A DNA stretch of 64,000 nucleotides, taken from contig SHYP01000003.1 of the NCBI GenBank assembly GCA_009692725.1, positions 1 to 64,000 of the forward strand. The letters run 5' to 3'. This DNA is from Dehalococcoidia bacterium (GTDB lineage Bacteria; Chloroflexota; Dehalococcoidia; UBA2979). The notes beneath the pieces were generated by a model, which did not search any database, was not told where the DNA came from, and worked only from the letters and a program-made list of their open reading frames with translations. Positions 24,587-33,315 of the stretch are shown piece by piece. The position numbers and the translations under genes are program-made. Positions within the stretch are counted from its first letter, which is position 1. The number at the start of each line of letters is the position of its first letter.

Positions 24587-25939
24587 TCAGGCGCGGCCGC
24601 CGGTGAGCGCGCCGGTGAGCGGGCGGAACTTGAGCTCGATCTCGGCGAGCTCGTCCTTGGGGCACGAGTCGCCCATGATGCCGGCGCCTGCGAACAGCCA
24701 GGCGCGGGGACCGCGGACGAGCGCCGAGCGCAGCGCGACGGCGAACTCGCCCTCGCCTGCCGCGTCGAGCCAGCCCACCGTGCCGGCGTACCAGCCACGT
24801 TCGAACGGCTCGTGCTCGTAGATGGCGCGGCGCGCGGCGTCCGCCGGCCAGCCGCATACGGCGGGGGTCGGGTGCAGCCCCGAGATGAGCGCGAGCAAGT
24901 CGGTCCCGGCGCGGGCGCGCGCGCACACATCGGTGGCCAGGTGCTGGATGTTGGGCAGGCGCTGGAGCACGGGCTCGGCGGGTGCGCGCAGCTCTTCAGT
25001 GAGCGGTGCGAGCCCGGCGCGCACGGCGCGGACGACGATCTCGTGCTCGCGGCGGTCCTTGGCGCTCGCGAGCAGCGCGTGGCCCAGCGCGTCGTCCTCG
25101 GCGGGCGTGGCGCCGCGGCGCGCGGAGCCGGCGAGCCCGAGCGCACGCACTGCGCCGTCCGCGAGCGACACCAGCAGCTCCGGGCTCGCGCCGAGGAACG
25201 TCGCGCCGTCGTTCGCGAAGCTGAAGAGGTGACAGTGCGGGTAGCCACCGCGCAGCCGCGCGAGCGTGGCGCCGACGTCGATCGGCGCGGCGCCTTCGAG
25301 CTCGCGCGTGGCGGCGAGCACGACCTTCTCGTAGCGGCCGCTGCGCACGCCCGCGGCGAGCTCCCTCACGGCGGACTGCCACGCGATGGCGTCGAAGTCC
25401 TGCACGAGGCGGGGCGGGGCGCCTTCGTCGGTGGGCGGTGCGGGAGCGGCAGCGCGCGCGCAGACCGCGTCGAGCTCGCTGCGATCGACGCCCGGAGCGA
25501 GCACCACGCCGGAAAGCGCGCCGTCGCGCACGAAGAGCAGCCGCGGGAGCAGCAGCGAGCCGGCGGGGAAGCCTGCCCACGGGGCCGCGGGCGCACGCGC
25601 GGGGTCGAACGCGAAGCCGCCGAGCAGGCGCGGCCGCAGCGCGTGATGCTCGGTGGCGAGCGGGGGCGCGAGCAGCGCGGCGGCGGCGGTGCGCAGCGTG
25701 TCGATGGGCGCGCCGGGGTCGAGCTGCACGCGCGCGGCGACGCCGACGGCGACCAGCGCGAAGCCGCGATCGGGGCGCTCGTAGCTGGCGACGACGTCGT
25801 GGGCGTGGCGGGCGGCGAGCAGCGCGCGGGGGTCGAAGCTGTCGGGCAGGCGCACGCCGTGGAATCGATCGGGGGCGGAGGCGGGATCGCGCTCCGCAAC
25901 GTGTGCCGCGATTCCCGGGAGCGCGCTCCCCGACTGCAC
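24587..25939 (-). CDS. menF: Isochorismate synthase
   Basis: A 450-residue chorismate-binding enzyme that isomerises chorismate to isochorismate, the first menaquinone step. The C-terminal half has SGRYEKVVLAATRE with the catalytic Lys, FLGASPELLVSL, GSARRG, and GAGIMGDSCPKDELAEIELKF. The N-terminal 170 residues are the weakly conserved lid domain. The GTG at 25939 stands five bases after GGAGGAG. It heads the men cluster, with TATACT 67 bp upstream as its likely promoter. An alternative salicylate role is unlikely beside menD. Confidence 0.93.
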   Translation of the reverse strand: MQSGSALPGIAAHVAERDPASAPDRFHGVRLPDSFDPRALLAARHAHDVVASYERPDRGFALVAVGVAARVQLDPGAPIDTLRTAAAALLAPPLATEHHALRPRLLGGFAFDPARAPAAPWAGFPAGSLLLPRLLFVRDGALSGVVLAPGVDRSELDAVCARAAAPAPPTDEGAPPRLVQDFDAIAWQSAVRELAAGVRSGRYEKVVLAATRELEGAAPIDVGATLARLRGGYPHCHLFSFANDGATFLGASPELLVSLADGAVRALGLAGSARRGATPAEDDALGHALLASAKDRREHEIVVRAVRAGLAPLTEELRAPAEPVLQRLPNIQHLATDVCARARAGTDLLALISGLHPTPAVCGWPADAARRAIYEHEPFERGWYAGTVGWLDAAGEGEFAVALRSALVRGPRAWLFAGAGIMGDSCPKDELAEIELKFRPLTGALTGGRA

Positions 25940-26005
25940 CACTGCTCCTCCAGTCCGGCGCGTCGCAGGCGCCGATCGCAGCACGCCCGGACATGCAGCG
26001 CAATC

Positions 26006-26011
26006 AGTATA
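26006..26011 (-). promoter_or_regulatory. -10 box TATACT of the men cluster
   Basis: On the minus strand TATACT is preceded by GTGCA in a locally AT-rich patch, 67 bp upstream of menF. The gap 25940-26156 shows no gene; GGAGGAG at 25951-25945 is the menF ribosome site. Confidence 0.5.
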
Positions 26012-26156
26012 TGCACGGCCCCGGGTACGCACTGCCAGCCCGCTGCCCGCGCGGCGAACCGGCACACGCGTCCGAACAAGTGATCAGGAGCGAGGCCGGC
26101 CGGACCGAAACGACTCGGCGGCCGTATCGTACAGGCGCAGGGTACGGGGAGCAGCC

Positions 26157-26453
26157 ATGGACCGCGCGGCACACCGGCAGCTGTTGCTGCTGACCTTCCT
26201 CGTCACGGCGGGCTCGTCGGCGTTGACGCTGCTGACGACGCGCGGGGACTGGCAGGCGACGCTGCTGGTGCTGCCGCTCTCGGCGACGGCGGCGTACTGG
26301 TCGCTGCGCTTCGCGCGACGGCTTACGAAGCGCGCCGCAGCCTCGGCGACCGCGCGCCACGCGCCCCCGCCGGACGAACCGCCGAGCTCGGCGCGGCCGG
26401 AGCACGCGCGCCGGCGACGCCAGCGGCGGCGCGCACGGGGTCGCGGCGAGTAG
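26157..26453 (+). CDS. Small membrane protein with basic C-terminus
   Basis: A 98-residue protein with two hydrophobic segments (about residues 7-25 and 33-52), followed by a hydrophilic, strongly Arg-rich tail (HARRRRQRRRARGRGE). GGGGAG precedes the ATG. It diverges from menF and converges on the serine hydrolase pair. Size and two-helix plan recall the trio at 15.2-16.3 kb, but residues do not align clearly. Function unknown. Confidence 0.55.
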   Translation: MDRAAHRQLLLLTFLVTAGSSALTLLTTRGDWQATLLVLPLSATAAYWSLRFARRLTKRAAASATARHAPPPDEPPSSARPEHARRRRQRRRARGRGE

Positions 26454-26483
26454 GCCAGCAGCTGCCGGCGCGGCTACGCGTCG

Positions 26484-27611
26484 CTAGGCGCAGGCAGCGC
26501 GGAGCGCCGCTGCCATCTCCGCCATGCGCTGCGTGACGATGTCGGGCGCCTGCAGGCCGTTCGTGAGGTACGCGACAGCGAGCCCGTAGCGTGGGTCCGC
26601 GTAGGCGACAGACGATTGCTGGCCCGCGTGCCCGAAGACGCCGGGGCCGTCGTGGTAGTCGAAAGGGTCGCCGGCGAGGCCGCTGGCGTACCAGCCAAGC
26701 GCGTAGCGCTTCGGCACCTCCTGGGTGCGATCGAAGGCGGTCTCGGCGTGCGGCGCCACGGCGTAGGCCAGCGTGGCGGGGGCGAGCAGCGCGCCATTGG
26801 CGGGCGCGCCCCCGGGCAGCAGCGCGGCGTAGCAGCGCGCGAGGGCGCGAGCGGTGCCGTAGGCGTTCACGGCGGGCGCCTGCGCGCGCGCCATCAGCTC
26901 GCCGTTGAACAGCTCGGTGATACGCGACGTCGCGCGCTCGCGGCCGGCGGGGTCGCGGCGCGTCACCTCGGAGCAGGGGTACACGGGCACGCGCTCGGCG
27001 AGCTGCGGGCCATCGAGGCCGAGCGAGAGCTCGCCGGCGACGCCGAGCGGCGCGAACAGCTCATCGTGCATCAGCTCGCGCGGTTCGCGGCCGTCGATGC
27101 GGCGCGCGAGCTCGCCGAGCGCCCAGCCGTAGGTGATCGGGTGGTAGCCGATGGCGGCGCCGGGCTCCCAGGCGGCGTCCAGGGCGGCCGTCTGCGCGAC
27201 GACGTACTCCCAGTCGCCGACGAGGCTCCAGTCGAAGCTCGGGGCGAGCTGCGGGAAGCCGCCGGCGTGCGTGAGCACGTGCCGCACGGTGACGCCGCCT
27301 TTGCCGCCCTGCGCGAACTCCGGCCACCAGCGCGCGAGGGGGGCGTCGTATGGCAGCAGCCCGCGCTCGTGCAGGCGGTGGATGCACAGCGCCATGAGCG
27401 GCTTGGTGGCGGAGAACAGCAGCATGCGGTCGCTCACACGCAGCAGCCGGCCCGGCGCCGCCTCACCGCCCGCGAGGTCGAGCGCGAGCGCGCCGTCGCG
27501 GAACACGGCGAGCTGCGCGCCGGGGTGCCAGCCGCGCGCGAGCTGCTCGGCGAAGCGCGCACGCACGGCCTGCGCGCCCGCCGCCGACAGCCCGCGGGGC
27601 GGTGCGTGCAT
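26484..27611 (-). CDS. Beta-lactamase-fold serine hydrolase (paralogue B)
   Basis: A 375-residue penicillin-binding-protein-like hydrolase. SxxK in FSATKP, Tyr in YHPITYGWALGEL and a HAG triad in FGHAGQQSSVAYADP match the class C/EstB group, whose members are esterases, peptidases or lactamases. No signal peptide is seen, so it is probably cytoplasmic and an esterase. Its ATG overlaps the stop of the upstream paralogue (TGATG), so the two are coupled and arose by tandem duplication. Confidence 0.82.
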   Translation of the reverse strand: MHAPPRGLSAAGAQAVRARFAEQLARGWHPGAQLAVFRDGALALDLAGGEAAPGRLLRVSDRMLLFSATKPLMALCIHRLHERGLLPYDAPLARWWPEFAQGGKGGVTVRHVLTHAGGFPQLAPSFDWSLVGDWEYVVAQTAALDAAWEPGAAIGYHPITYGWALGELARRIDGREPRELMHDELFAPLGVAGELSLGLDGPQLAERVPVYPCSEVTRRDPAGRERATSRITELFNGELMARAQAPAVNAYGTARALARCYAALLPGGAPANGALLAPATLAYAVAPHAETAFDRTQEVPKRYALGWYASGLAGDPFDYHDGPGVFGHAGQQSSVAYADPRYGLAVAYLTNGLQAPDIVTQRMAEMAAALRAACA

Positions 27612-28708
27612 CACGCGTCGCAGGCGGCGAGCACGGCGGCGGCCAGTTCCGCGGTGCGCTGCGCCACTGTGAACGGCTCATGCAGGCCGTTCGTGAGGTA
27701 GGCGACGGCGAGGCCGCGCGCGGGGTCGGCGTAGCCCACGGTGCACTGTTGGCCGCTGTGGCCGAACACGCCGGGCAGGTTGAACGGCTCGAACAGCCCG
27801 CCCGTGAAGAAACCGAGGCCGTAGTCGGCGGGGAGGCCGAACGTGCGGTCGAGGTCCGTGTGCACCTGCGTGCGGGTCGCGTCGCGGACGGTGTCGGCGC
27901 GCAGCAGGCGCACGCCGGCGAGGGCGCCGCCCTGCTCGAGGCAGGCGTAGAAGCGGGCGAGCGCTTCGGCGGTGCCGATGCCGTTCGCGGCGGGCAGCTG
28001 CGCCATGAGCGTGCTCGGGCGGTTGAAGCGCGCGGCGAGCTCGGAGGTGCGCTGCTCAGTGCCGAGCGGGTCTTCCCACGTGGCTTCGGAACGCGCCTCG
28101 AGCGGCACGACGTGGCCGAGCTGCTCGGCCTCGACGCCGAGCGAAGCGTCGAGGCCGAGCGGGCCGAAGAGCTCGTCGCACAGGAACGCGCGCGGTGTGC
28201 GGCCGTCGGTGCGGCGGATCAGCTCCCCGAGCGCGAAGCCGTACGTGACGGGGTGATAGCCGACGTCTTCGCCGGGCGGCCACGCGGCGGGCAGCGCAGC
28301 CGTCGCCGCGGTGACAGCGTCCCAGTCGCCGATGCGCGCCCAGTCGAAGTCCCGCGGGAAGACGGGGAAGCCGCCGCGGTGCGTGAGCACGTGGCGCGCG
28401 CTGCAGGCGGCTTTGCCGCCCTGCGCGAACGCCGGCCAGTACTCGGCGATCGGCCGGTCGAGGTCGATGCGACCGCGCTCGGCGAGCATCAGCGTGGCGA
28501 CGGCAGTGACAGGCTTCGTGGCGGAGAACCAGAGCATGCGCGCGTCCGGCGCGTCTGCGACGCCGAGGCGCAGCTCGCACTGGAGCACGCCGTCGCGGTA
28601 GACCGCGAGCTGCGCCGCCGCGTGCCAGCCGCGATCGAGGTGTGCGCGCGCAACGGCCTCGATGCCGCGCAGGCCTTCCGCGCTCAGGCGCCTGACGGTG
28701 CGCACCAC
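27611..28708 (-). CDS. Beta-lactamase-fold serine hydrolase (paralogue A)
   Basis: A 365-residue protein with the same marks as its neighbour: SxxK in FSATKP, YHPVTYGFALGELIRR, and FGHSGQQCTVGYADP. The pair share many exact stretches (RGGFP, PFGLPAD-like loops, LAVAYLTNGL). Start chosen at the GTG 28708 with GAGGAGACC about seven bases upstream; the longer frame to 28882 lacks any site. Likely an esterase of unknown substrate. Confidence 0.82.
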   Translation of the reverse strand: MVRTVRRLSAEGLRGIEAVARAHLDRGWHAAAQLAVYRDGVLQCELRLGVADAPDARMLWFSATKPVTAVATLMLAERGRIDLDRPIAEYWPAFAQGGKAACSARHVLTHRGGFPVFPRDFDWARIGDWDAVTAATAALPAAWPPGEDVGYHPVTYGFALGELIRRTDGRTPRAFLCDELFGPLGLDASLGVEAEQLGHVVPLEARSEATWEDPLGTEQRTSELAARFNRPSTLMAQLPAANGIGTAEALARFYACLEQGGALAGVRLLRADTVRDATRTQVHTDLDRTFGLPADYGLGFFTGGLFEPFNLPGVFGHSGQQCTVGYADPARGLAVAYLTNGLHEPFTVAQRTAELAAAVLAACDA

Positions 28709-28835
28709 GGCCGGTCTCCTCGGCGCTGGACTCGTCGCGCCGCCTCGGGCAGCACGGTCCCGCGCGGCGCTGTGCGCGCATCGTAGCGCAGGGTGGGGGC
28801 GGGAACGCTCCACGACGAGCAGCTGGAGGCGGTCG

Positions 28836-29561
28836 CTACGCGGTGGCGCCTGGGGTCGCGCCGGCGGCGGCGGGCGCGCCAACGGCGGGTGCTCGCCGCA
28901 GCACCATCTGCCAGTCGGTGAGCTCTGGCTGCATGCGGCCCAGGCTGAGCCCGCGCAGCGCGTTGCGGATGAGCGACCAGCGCCAGCCGACCACGTGCCA
29001 CTTCCGGCGCGCGTCGACGAGCATGAAGCTCTCCTCGATGTTGTAGAACTCGACCACGAGCCCGCTGCGCGCGGCGAACTCGAAGATCGCGCGGGGGGTC
29101 ATGCTCAGCCGCAGGTGCGTCGGGAAGATCGGCGGGTGCGCGATCTTGTACATGCGCCGGTAGTACCAGCGGTGAAAGCGGTACGGCGTGAACTTGGTGA
29201 CGAGCCCCTTGATCGACAGCACGTTCGGCGCGGCGAGCACGAGCACACCATCGTCCTTGAGGGCGCGCGCGAACAGCGCGAGCGCGCGCTCCGGGTGCCG
29301 GACGTGCTCCAGCAGCTCCCAGCAGATCACGACGTCGAACGACTGCGGCGGGAACTCGTACGTCTGGATGTCGCCGAGCACCTTCTCCTGGACGTCCTGG
29401 TTCTTCGCGAGCTGCTCGGCGGAGATGTCCAGGCCGACGATGTGCGCCTGCGCCGGCAGCGCGACACGGCCGTGCGCGCCGCAGCCGGCGTCCAGCACGC
29501 GCACGCACTCCCGCCCGGCGAGCAGCCGGTCCAGCGTCGCCTGCAACGATTCACCGGCCAT
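28836..29561 (-). CDS. Class I SAM-dependent methyltransferase
   Basis: A 241-residue protein. The SAM-binding motif VRVLDAGCGAHG is followed by acidic residue IVGLDIS, and the FDVVICWELLEHVRHPERAL stretch is typical of UbiE/Methyltransf_11 enzymes. The C-terminal half (RFHRWYYRRMYKI, WHVVGWRWSLIR) is basic and aromatic and may bind a membrane-associated or lipid substrate. It is isolated, with 127-bp and 109-bp gaps on either side, and does not look like the menaquinone methyltransferase MenG. Confidence 0.8.
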   Translation of the reverse strand: MAGESLQATLDRLLAGRECVRVLDAGCGAHGRVALPAQAHIVGLDISAEQLAKNQDVQEKVLGDIQTYEFPPQSFDVVICWELLEHVRHPERALALFARALKDDGVLVLAAPNVLSIKGLVTKFTPYRFHRWYYRRMYKIAHPPIFPTHLRLSMTPRAIFEFAARSGLVVEFYNIEESFMLVDARRKWHVVGWRWSLIRNALRGLSLGRMQPELTDWQMVLRRAPAVGAPAAAGATPGATA

Positions 29562-29670
29562 ATAGCTGTCCCCACCCCGCGTGCGGCGTCGGCGCGGCCG
29601 ACGAGCCCTGAGTAGACCGCCGGCGTGTTGGCCGCCGGTCGAGTGCCGGTGCAGGCGTCGAGGCGCGCAG

Positions 29671-30657
29671 CTAGGCCTCGTGGCGTAGCACGATCTTGCC
29701 GAAGTTCGCGTTGGACTCCATCAGCCGGTGCGCGTCGGCCACCTCGGCGAGCGGGAAGACGCGATCGATCACGGGGACCAGCCGCCCGGACGCGAACAGC
29801 GGCAGCCAGCGCCGCGCGAACGCCTGGGTGAGCGCCGCCTTCTCCTCCAGCGGGCGCACGCGCAGCACGGTGCCGCGCACCTGTAGGCGCTTGCCCATCA
29901 ACGCGCCGAGGTCCACCTCGAGCGTCGCGCCACCCATGGTGCCGACGAGCACCATGCGGCCGCGCACCGCGAGCGAGGCGAGGTTGCGGGCCCAGTACGG
30001 CGCGCCGATGACGTCGAGGATCACGTCGACGCCGCGGCGCTCGGTGGCCGCGGCGATGACCTCGGCGAAGTCGGCCTCGTGGTAGTCGATGCCGTGATGG
30101 AGGCCGAGCGCGGCAGCGCGAGCGAGCTTGTCGGCGCTGCCGGCGGTACCGAAGACGCGGCAGCCCGCCGTAGCCGCGAGCTGGACGGCGGCGGTGCCCA
30201 CGCCGGAGCCCGCGGCGTGCACGAGCACGGACTCGCCGGGCAGCAGCGCGCACTGCTCGAAGAGCGCGTCGTGGGCGGTCAGGAAGACCTCGGGAATCGC
30301 CGCCGCCTGCTCGCAGGACAGGTTCGGGGGCACGGCCATGAGCATGCGCTCGTGCACGGCCACGCGGGAGCCGTAGCCGCCGCCGGCGAGCAGCGCCATC
30401 ACGCGGTCGCCTGGCGCCCACCCGCGCACGCGCTCGCCCACGGCGAGCACGACGCCGGCCATCTCCAGGCCGGGCAGATCGTCACGCGTGCCGGGAGGGC
30501 CCGGGTAGCGCCCGCGGCGCTGTAGGAGGTCGGCGCGGTTGAGCGCGGTCGCATGGACAGCAACCAGCGCCTCCTCGGGCCCCGGCTGGGGGTCCGGCAA
30601 CTCCTGGATCGCAAACCCATCCGGTCCGCCCGGCGTGGCCACCACCGCTGCCCGCAT
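29671..30657 (-). CDS. NAD(P)H:quinone oxidoreductase (zinc-independent MDR family)
   Basis: A 328-residue medium-chain dehydrogenase/reductase of the quinone-oxidoreductase/PIG3 type. N-terminal GroES-like domain with TALNRADLLQRRGRYPGPPG and LPGLEMAGVVLAVG, then a Rossmann fold with HAAGSGVGTAAVQLAATAG. The zinc ligands of alcohol dehydrogenases are missing. It would reduce quinones or enones with NADPH in the cytosol. The ATG at 30657 follows GAGGGGCGG; longer frames are not supported. Confidence 0.87.
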   Translation of the reverse strand: MRAAVVATPGGPDGFAIQELPDPQPGPEEALVAVHATALNRADLLQRRGRYPGPPGTRDDLPGLEMAGVVLAVGERVRGWAPGDRVMALLAGGGYGSRVAVHERMLMAVPPNLSCEQAAAIPEVFLTAHDALFEQCALLPGESVLVHAAGSGVGTAAVQLAATAGCRVFGTAGSADKLARAAALGLHHGIDYHEADFAEVIAAATERRGVDVILDVIGAPYWARNLASLAVRGRMVLVGTMGGATLEVDLGALMGKRLQVRGTVLRVRPLEEKAALTQAFARRWLPLFASGRLVPVIDRVFPLAEVADAHRLMESNANFGKIVLRHEA

Positions 30658-30795
30658 CGTTCCGCCCCTCGCTTCGGCGACCGATCCTATCACGCGAGGC
30701 GCGCACGGCTGTGCGCACGCTCGCCCGACGACCACGGGCGCGGGTGCTACGATCGCGGGAGTACACGCGCGCCACGCGTCACGAGAGGCGACGAG

Positions 30796-33315
30796 ATGAG
30801 CGACCTACGCACGACGCTGCGCGTCACGGCGGACAACCTGACGGCGCGCCTCGACCCGGCCGAGCTTCCGTTCGCATCCACCGACGAGCTGCACCCGCTG
30901 GAAGCCGTGTTCGGGCAGGAACGCGCCGCGCGCGCCATCGAGTTTGCGCTCGGCATGGCGGCGCCCGGTTACAACCTGTTCGCGGCGGGACCGGACGGCT
31001 TTGGCAAGGCGACGATCGTCGAGGCGTTCCTGCGCCGGCGCGCAGCGCAGCTGCCGACACCGCCCGACTGGGTGTACGTGCACAACTTCGACGACCCCGA
31101 CCGCCCGGTCGGCGTCGCGCTGCCCGCGGGCGAGGGGCGCGCGTTCGCCGAGGCGGTGCAGGAGGTGGTGCCGCGCGCGGTCACGGAGCTGCGCCAGGCG
31201 TTTGAGTCCGATTCGTACGCGCGCCAGCGCCAGGAGCTGGGCCGCGGGCTCGATACGCGGCGCAACGCTCTGCTGGCAGCGCTGCGCGAGAGCGCGGAGC
31301 AGGTGGGCTTCGCGCTGCAGATGACGCCGTCGGGCATCGTCTCGTCGCCGATCGTCAGCGGGAGCCCGATCACGGATGAGCAGTACGAGCAGCTGCCGGA
31401 GCAGGAGCGAGCGCGCATCCAGGCTGCGGCGGCGGGGCTCGAGCGGGTGGTGCAGGACGCCATGCTGCGCACGCGCGCGCTCGAGCGCGAGACGCAGCAG
31501 CAGGGGCACGCGCTCGACGAGCAGGTGGCGAGCTTCGCGGTGGGGCACCAGTTCGACCCGTTGCTGGAGCGCTGGGGGGCGGACCCGGAGATCGCACACT
31601 TCATCCAGGCCGCGCGCGCCGACCTGCAACGCGAACGGGATCGCGTGCGCGGCGGTCAGCAGCCGACGCTGCCGCCGGGCGCGCCCTCGCCGGAGCAGGT
31701 GACCGGCGCGTTGCTGCGGCGGTACGAGGTCAATGTGCTGGTGACGCGCGATCCCAAGGCGGGTGCGCCGGTGATCGTGGAGCGTCACCCAACTTACCTC
31801 AACCTGATCGGGCGCATCGAGTACCAGGGGCAGTTTGGCACGCTGGTCACCGATCACACGATGATCCGGCCGGGGTCGCTCGCGCTCGCCAGTGGGGGGT
31901 TCATCATCCTGCGGCTGCGCGACCTGCTGACGAACGTCGCCGCGTACGACGGCCTGAAGCGCGCGCTCGCGCAGCGCGCGCTGGCGATCGAGAACCTCGG
32001 CGGGACGCTCGGGATGATCCCCACGAGCGGGCTGCGCCCGGAGCCGATGCCGCTCGACGCGAAAGTCGCGATCGTCGGGGACAGCGCGCTCTACTCGCTG
32101 CTCTACCGCAACGACCCGGACTTTCGCGAGCTGTTTCGCGTGAAGGCGGACTTCGAGACGGACTTCGAGCGCACGCGCGAGAACATCAACGGGGTGGCCG
32201 CAGTGATACGGGAGCAGTGCGAGCACCACAACCTCGGCTGCTTCACGGGCGGCGCCGTCGCGCGGCTCGTCGAGCACCTGTCGCGCACGGTGGAAGACCA
32301 GGGACGGTTGTCCGCCAACATGGGCAACCTCATCGACATCGTGCGGCAGGCGTCGTACTGGGCGCACCACGACGGCGCGGGGGGGGACGTGGACACGCGC
32401 CACGTCGACCGCGCGCTCGAGGAGCTCGAGTATCGCTCGGCACTGGTGCGGGATCGGCTGCAGCTGCTGATCGACGACGGCACGATCCTGATCGACACCG
32501 CGGGCGAGAAGGCCGGCCAGATCAACGGGCTGTCGGTGTACGACCTCGGCGACATCGCGTTCGGGCGGCCGTCGCGCATCACCTGCGTGGTCTCGGCGGG
32601 GCGCGGGACGATCGTGAACGTGGAGCGCGAGTCGGAGCTGGCGGGGCGTATCCACAACAAGGGCTTCCTGATCTTGCGCGGCTTCCTCGCGGACCGCTTC
32701 GGCCAGGAGAAGGCGCTCGCGTTACACGCGAGCCTCGCGTTCGAGCAGGTGTACGGAGACATCGACGGCGACTCGGCGTCGTCGACGGAGCTGTACGCGC
32801 TGCTGTCGGCGCTGGCAGACCTGCCGATCAGCCAGTCGATCGCGGTGACCGGCTCGATCAACCAGCGCGGCGAGGTGCAGCCGATCGGCGGCGCGACCGC
32901 GAAGATCGAGGGGTTCTTCGAGGTCTGCCAGTCGCGCGGCCTGGATGGCACGCATGGCGTGATGATCCCAAAGCTGAACGTGCACAACGTGGTGCTGCGG
33001 CCGGAGGTCGCCGACGCGATCCGCGCGGGGCGCTTCCACGTGTGGGCCGCCGACAGCGTGGAGGAAGGCATCGAGCTGCTCACCGGCGTCCCGGCAGGCA
33101 AGCGGGAGGCCGACGGCCGCTACACCGAGGGCTCTGTGTTCCGCCGCGTCGAGGACCGGCTGGACGCGTTCTACCACGTGCTCGAGCAGCATCACGAGGC
33201 GGGCACGAGCGACGCGGCTCGCGGACCCGCGAGCGCGGGCGGACCACCGCAGCCCCCGCCGATGCCGCCCGGCGTGCCGCCGCCCCCGCCGCCCCCGCCG
33301 CCCATCCGCGTGTGA
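30796..33315 (+). CDS. Lon-like ATP-dependent protease (COG1067/LonB type)
   Basis: An 839-residue protein. An AAA-like N-terminal region has AGPDGFGKATIV as its Walker A, with Ala where Ser or Thr usually follows the Lys. A helical insertion lies at about residues 140-300. The C-terminal S16 protease domain carries catalytic Ser in DGDSASSTELYALL and Lys in GGATAKIEGFFEV. It ends in an unusual poly-proline run. No membrane segment, so cytoplasmic. The permease gene starts within its stop codon (GTGA). Confidence 0.87.
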   Translation: MSDLRTTLRVTADNLTARLDPAELPFASTDELHPLEAVFGQERAARAIEFALGMAAPGYNLFAAGPDGFGKATIVEAFLRRRAAQLPTPPDWVYVHNFDDPDRPVGVALPAGEGRAFAEAVQEVVPRAVTELRQAFESDSYARQRQELGRGLDTRRNALLAALRESAEQVGFALQMTPSGIVSSPIVSGSPITDEQYEQLPEQERARIQAAAAGLERVVQDAMLRTRALERETQQQGHALDEQVASFAVGHQFDPLLERWGADPEIAHFIQAARADLQRERDRVRGGQQPTLPPGAPSPEQVTGALLRRYEVNVLVTRDPKAGAPVIVERHPTYLNLIGRIEYQGQFGTLVTDHTMIRPGSLALASGGFIILRLRDLLTNVAAYDGLKRALAQRALAIENLGGTLGMIPTSGLRPEPMPLDAKVAIVGDSALYSLLYRNDPDFRELFRVKADFETDFERTRENINGVAAVIREQCEHHNLGCFTGGAVARLVEHLSRTVEDQGRLSANMGNLIDIVRQASYWAHHDGAGGDVDTRHVDRALEELEYRSALVRDRLQLLIDDGTILIDTAGEKAGQINGLSVYDLGDIAFGRPSRITCVVSAGRGTIVNVERESELAGRIHNKGFLILRGFLADRFGQEKALALHASLAFEQVYGDIDGDSASSTELYALLSALADLPISQSIAVTGSINQRGEVQPIGGATAKIEGFFEVCQSRGLDGTHGVMIPKLNVHNVVLRPEVADAIRAGRFHVWAADSVEEGIELLTGVPAGKREADGRYTEGSVFRRVEDRLDAFYHVLEQHHEAGTSDAARGPASAGGPPQPPPMPPGVPPPPPPPPPIRV

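Noticed and set aside
33240..33312. C-rich run at the Lon gene end as a terminator or slippage site
   Set aside because: It is in-frame poly-proline coding sequence leading directly into the GTGA junction with the permease.
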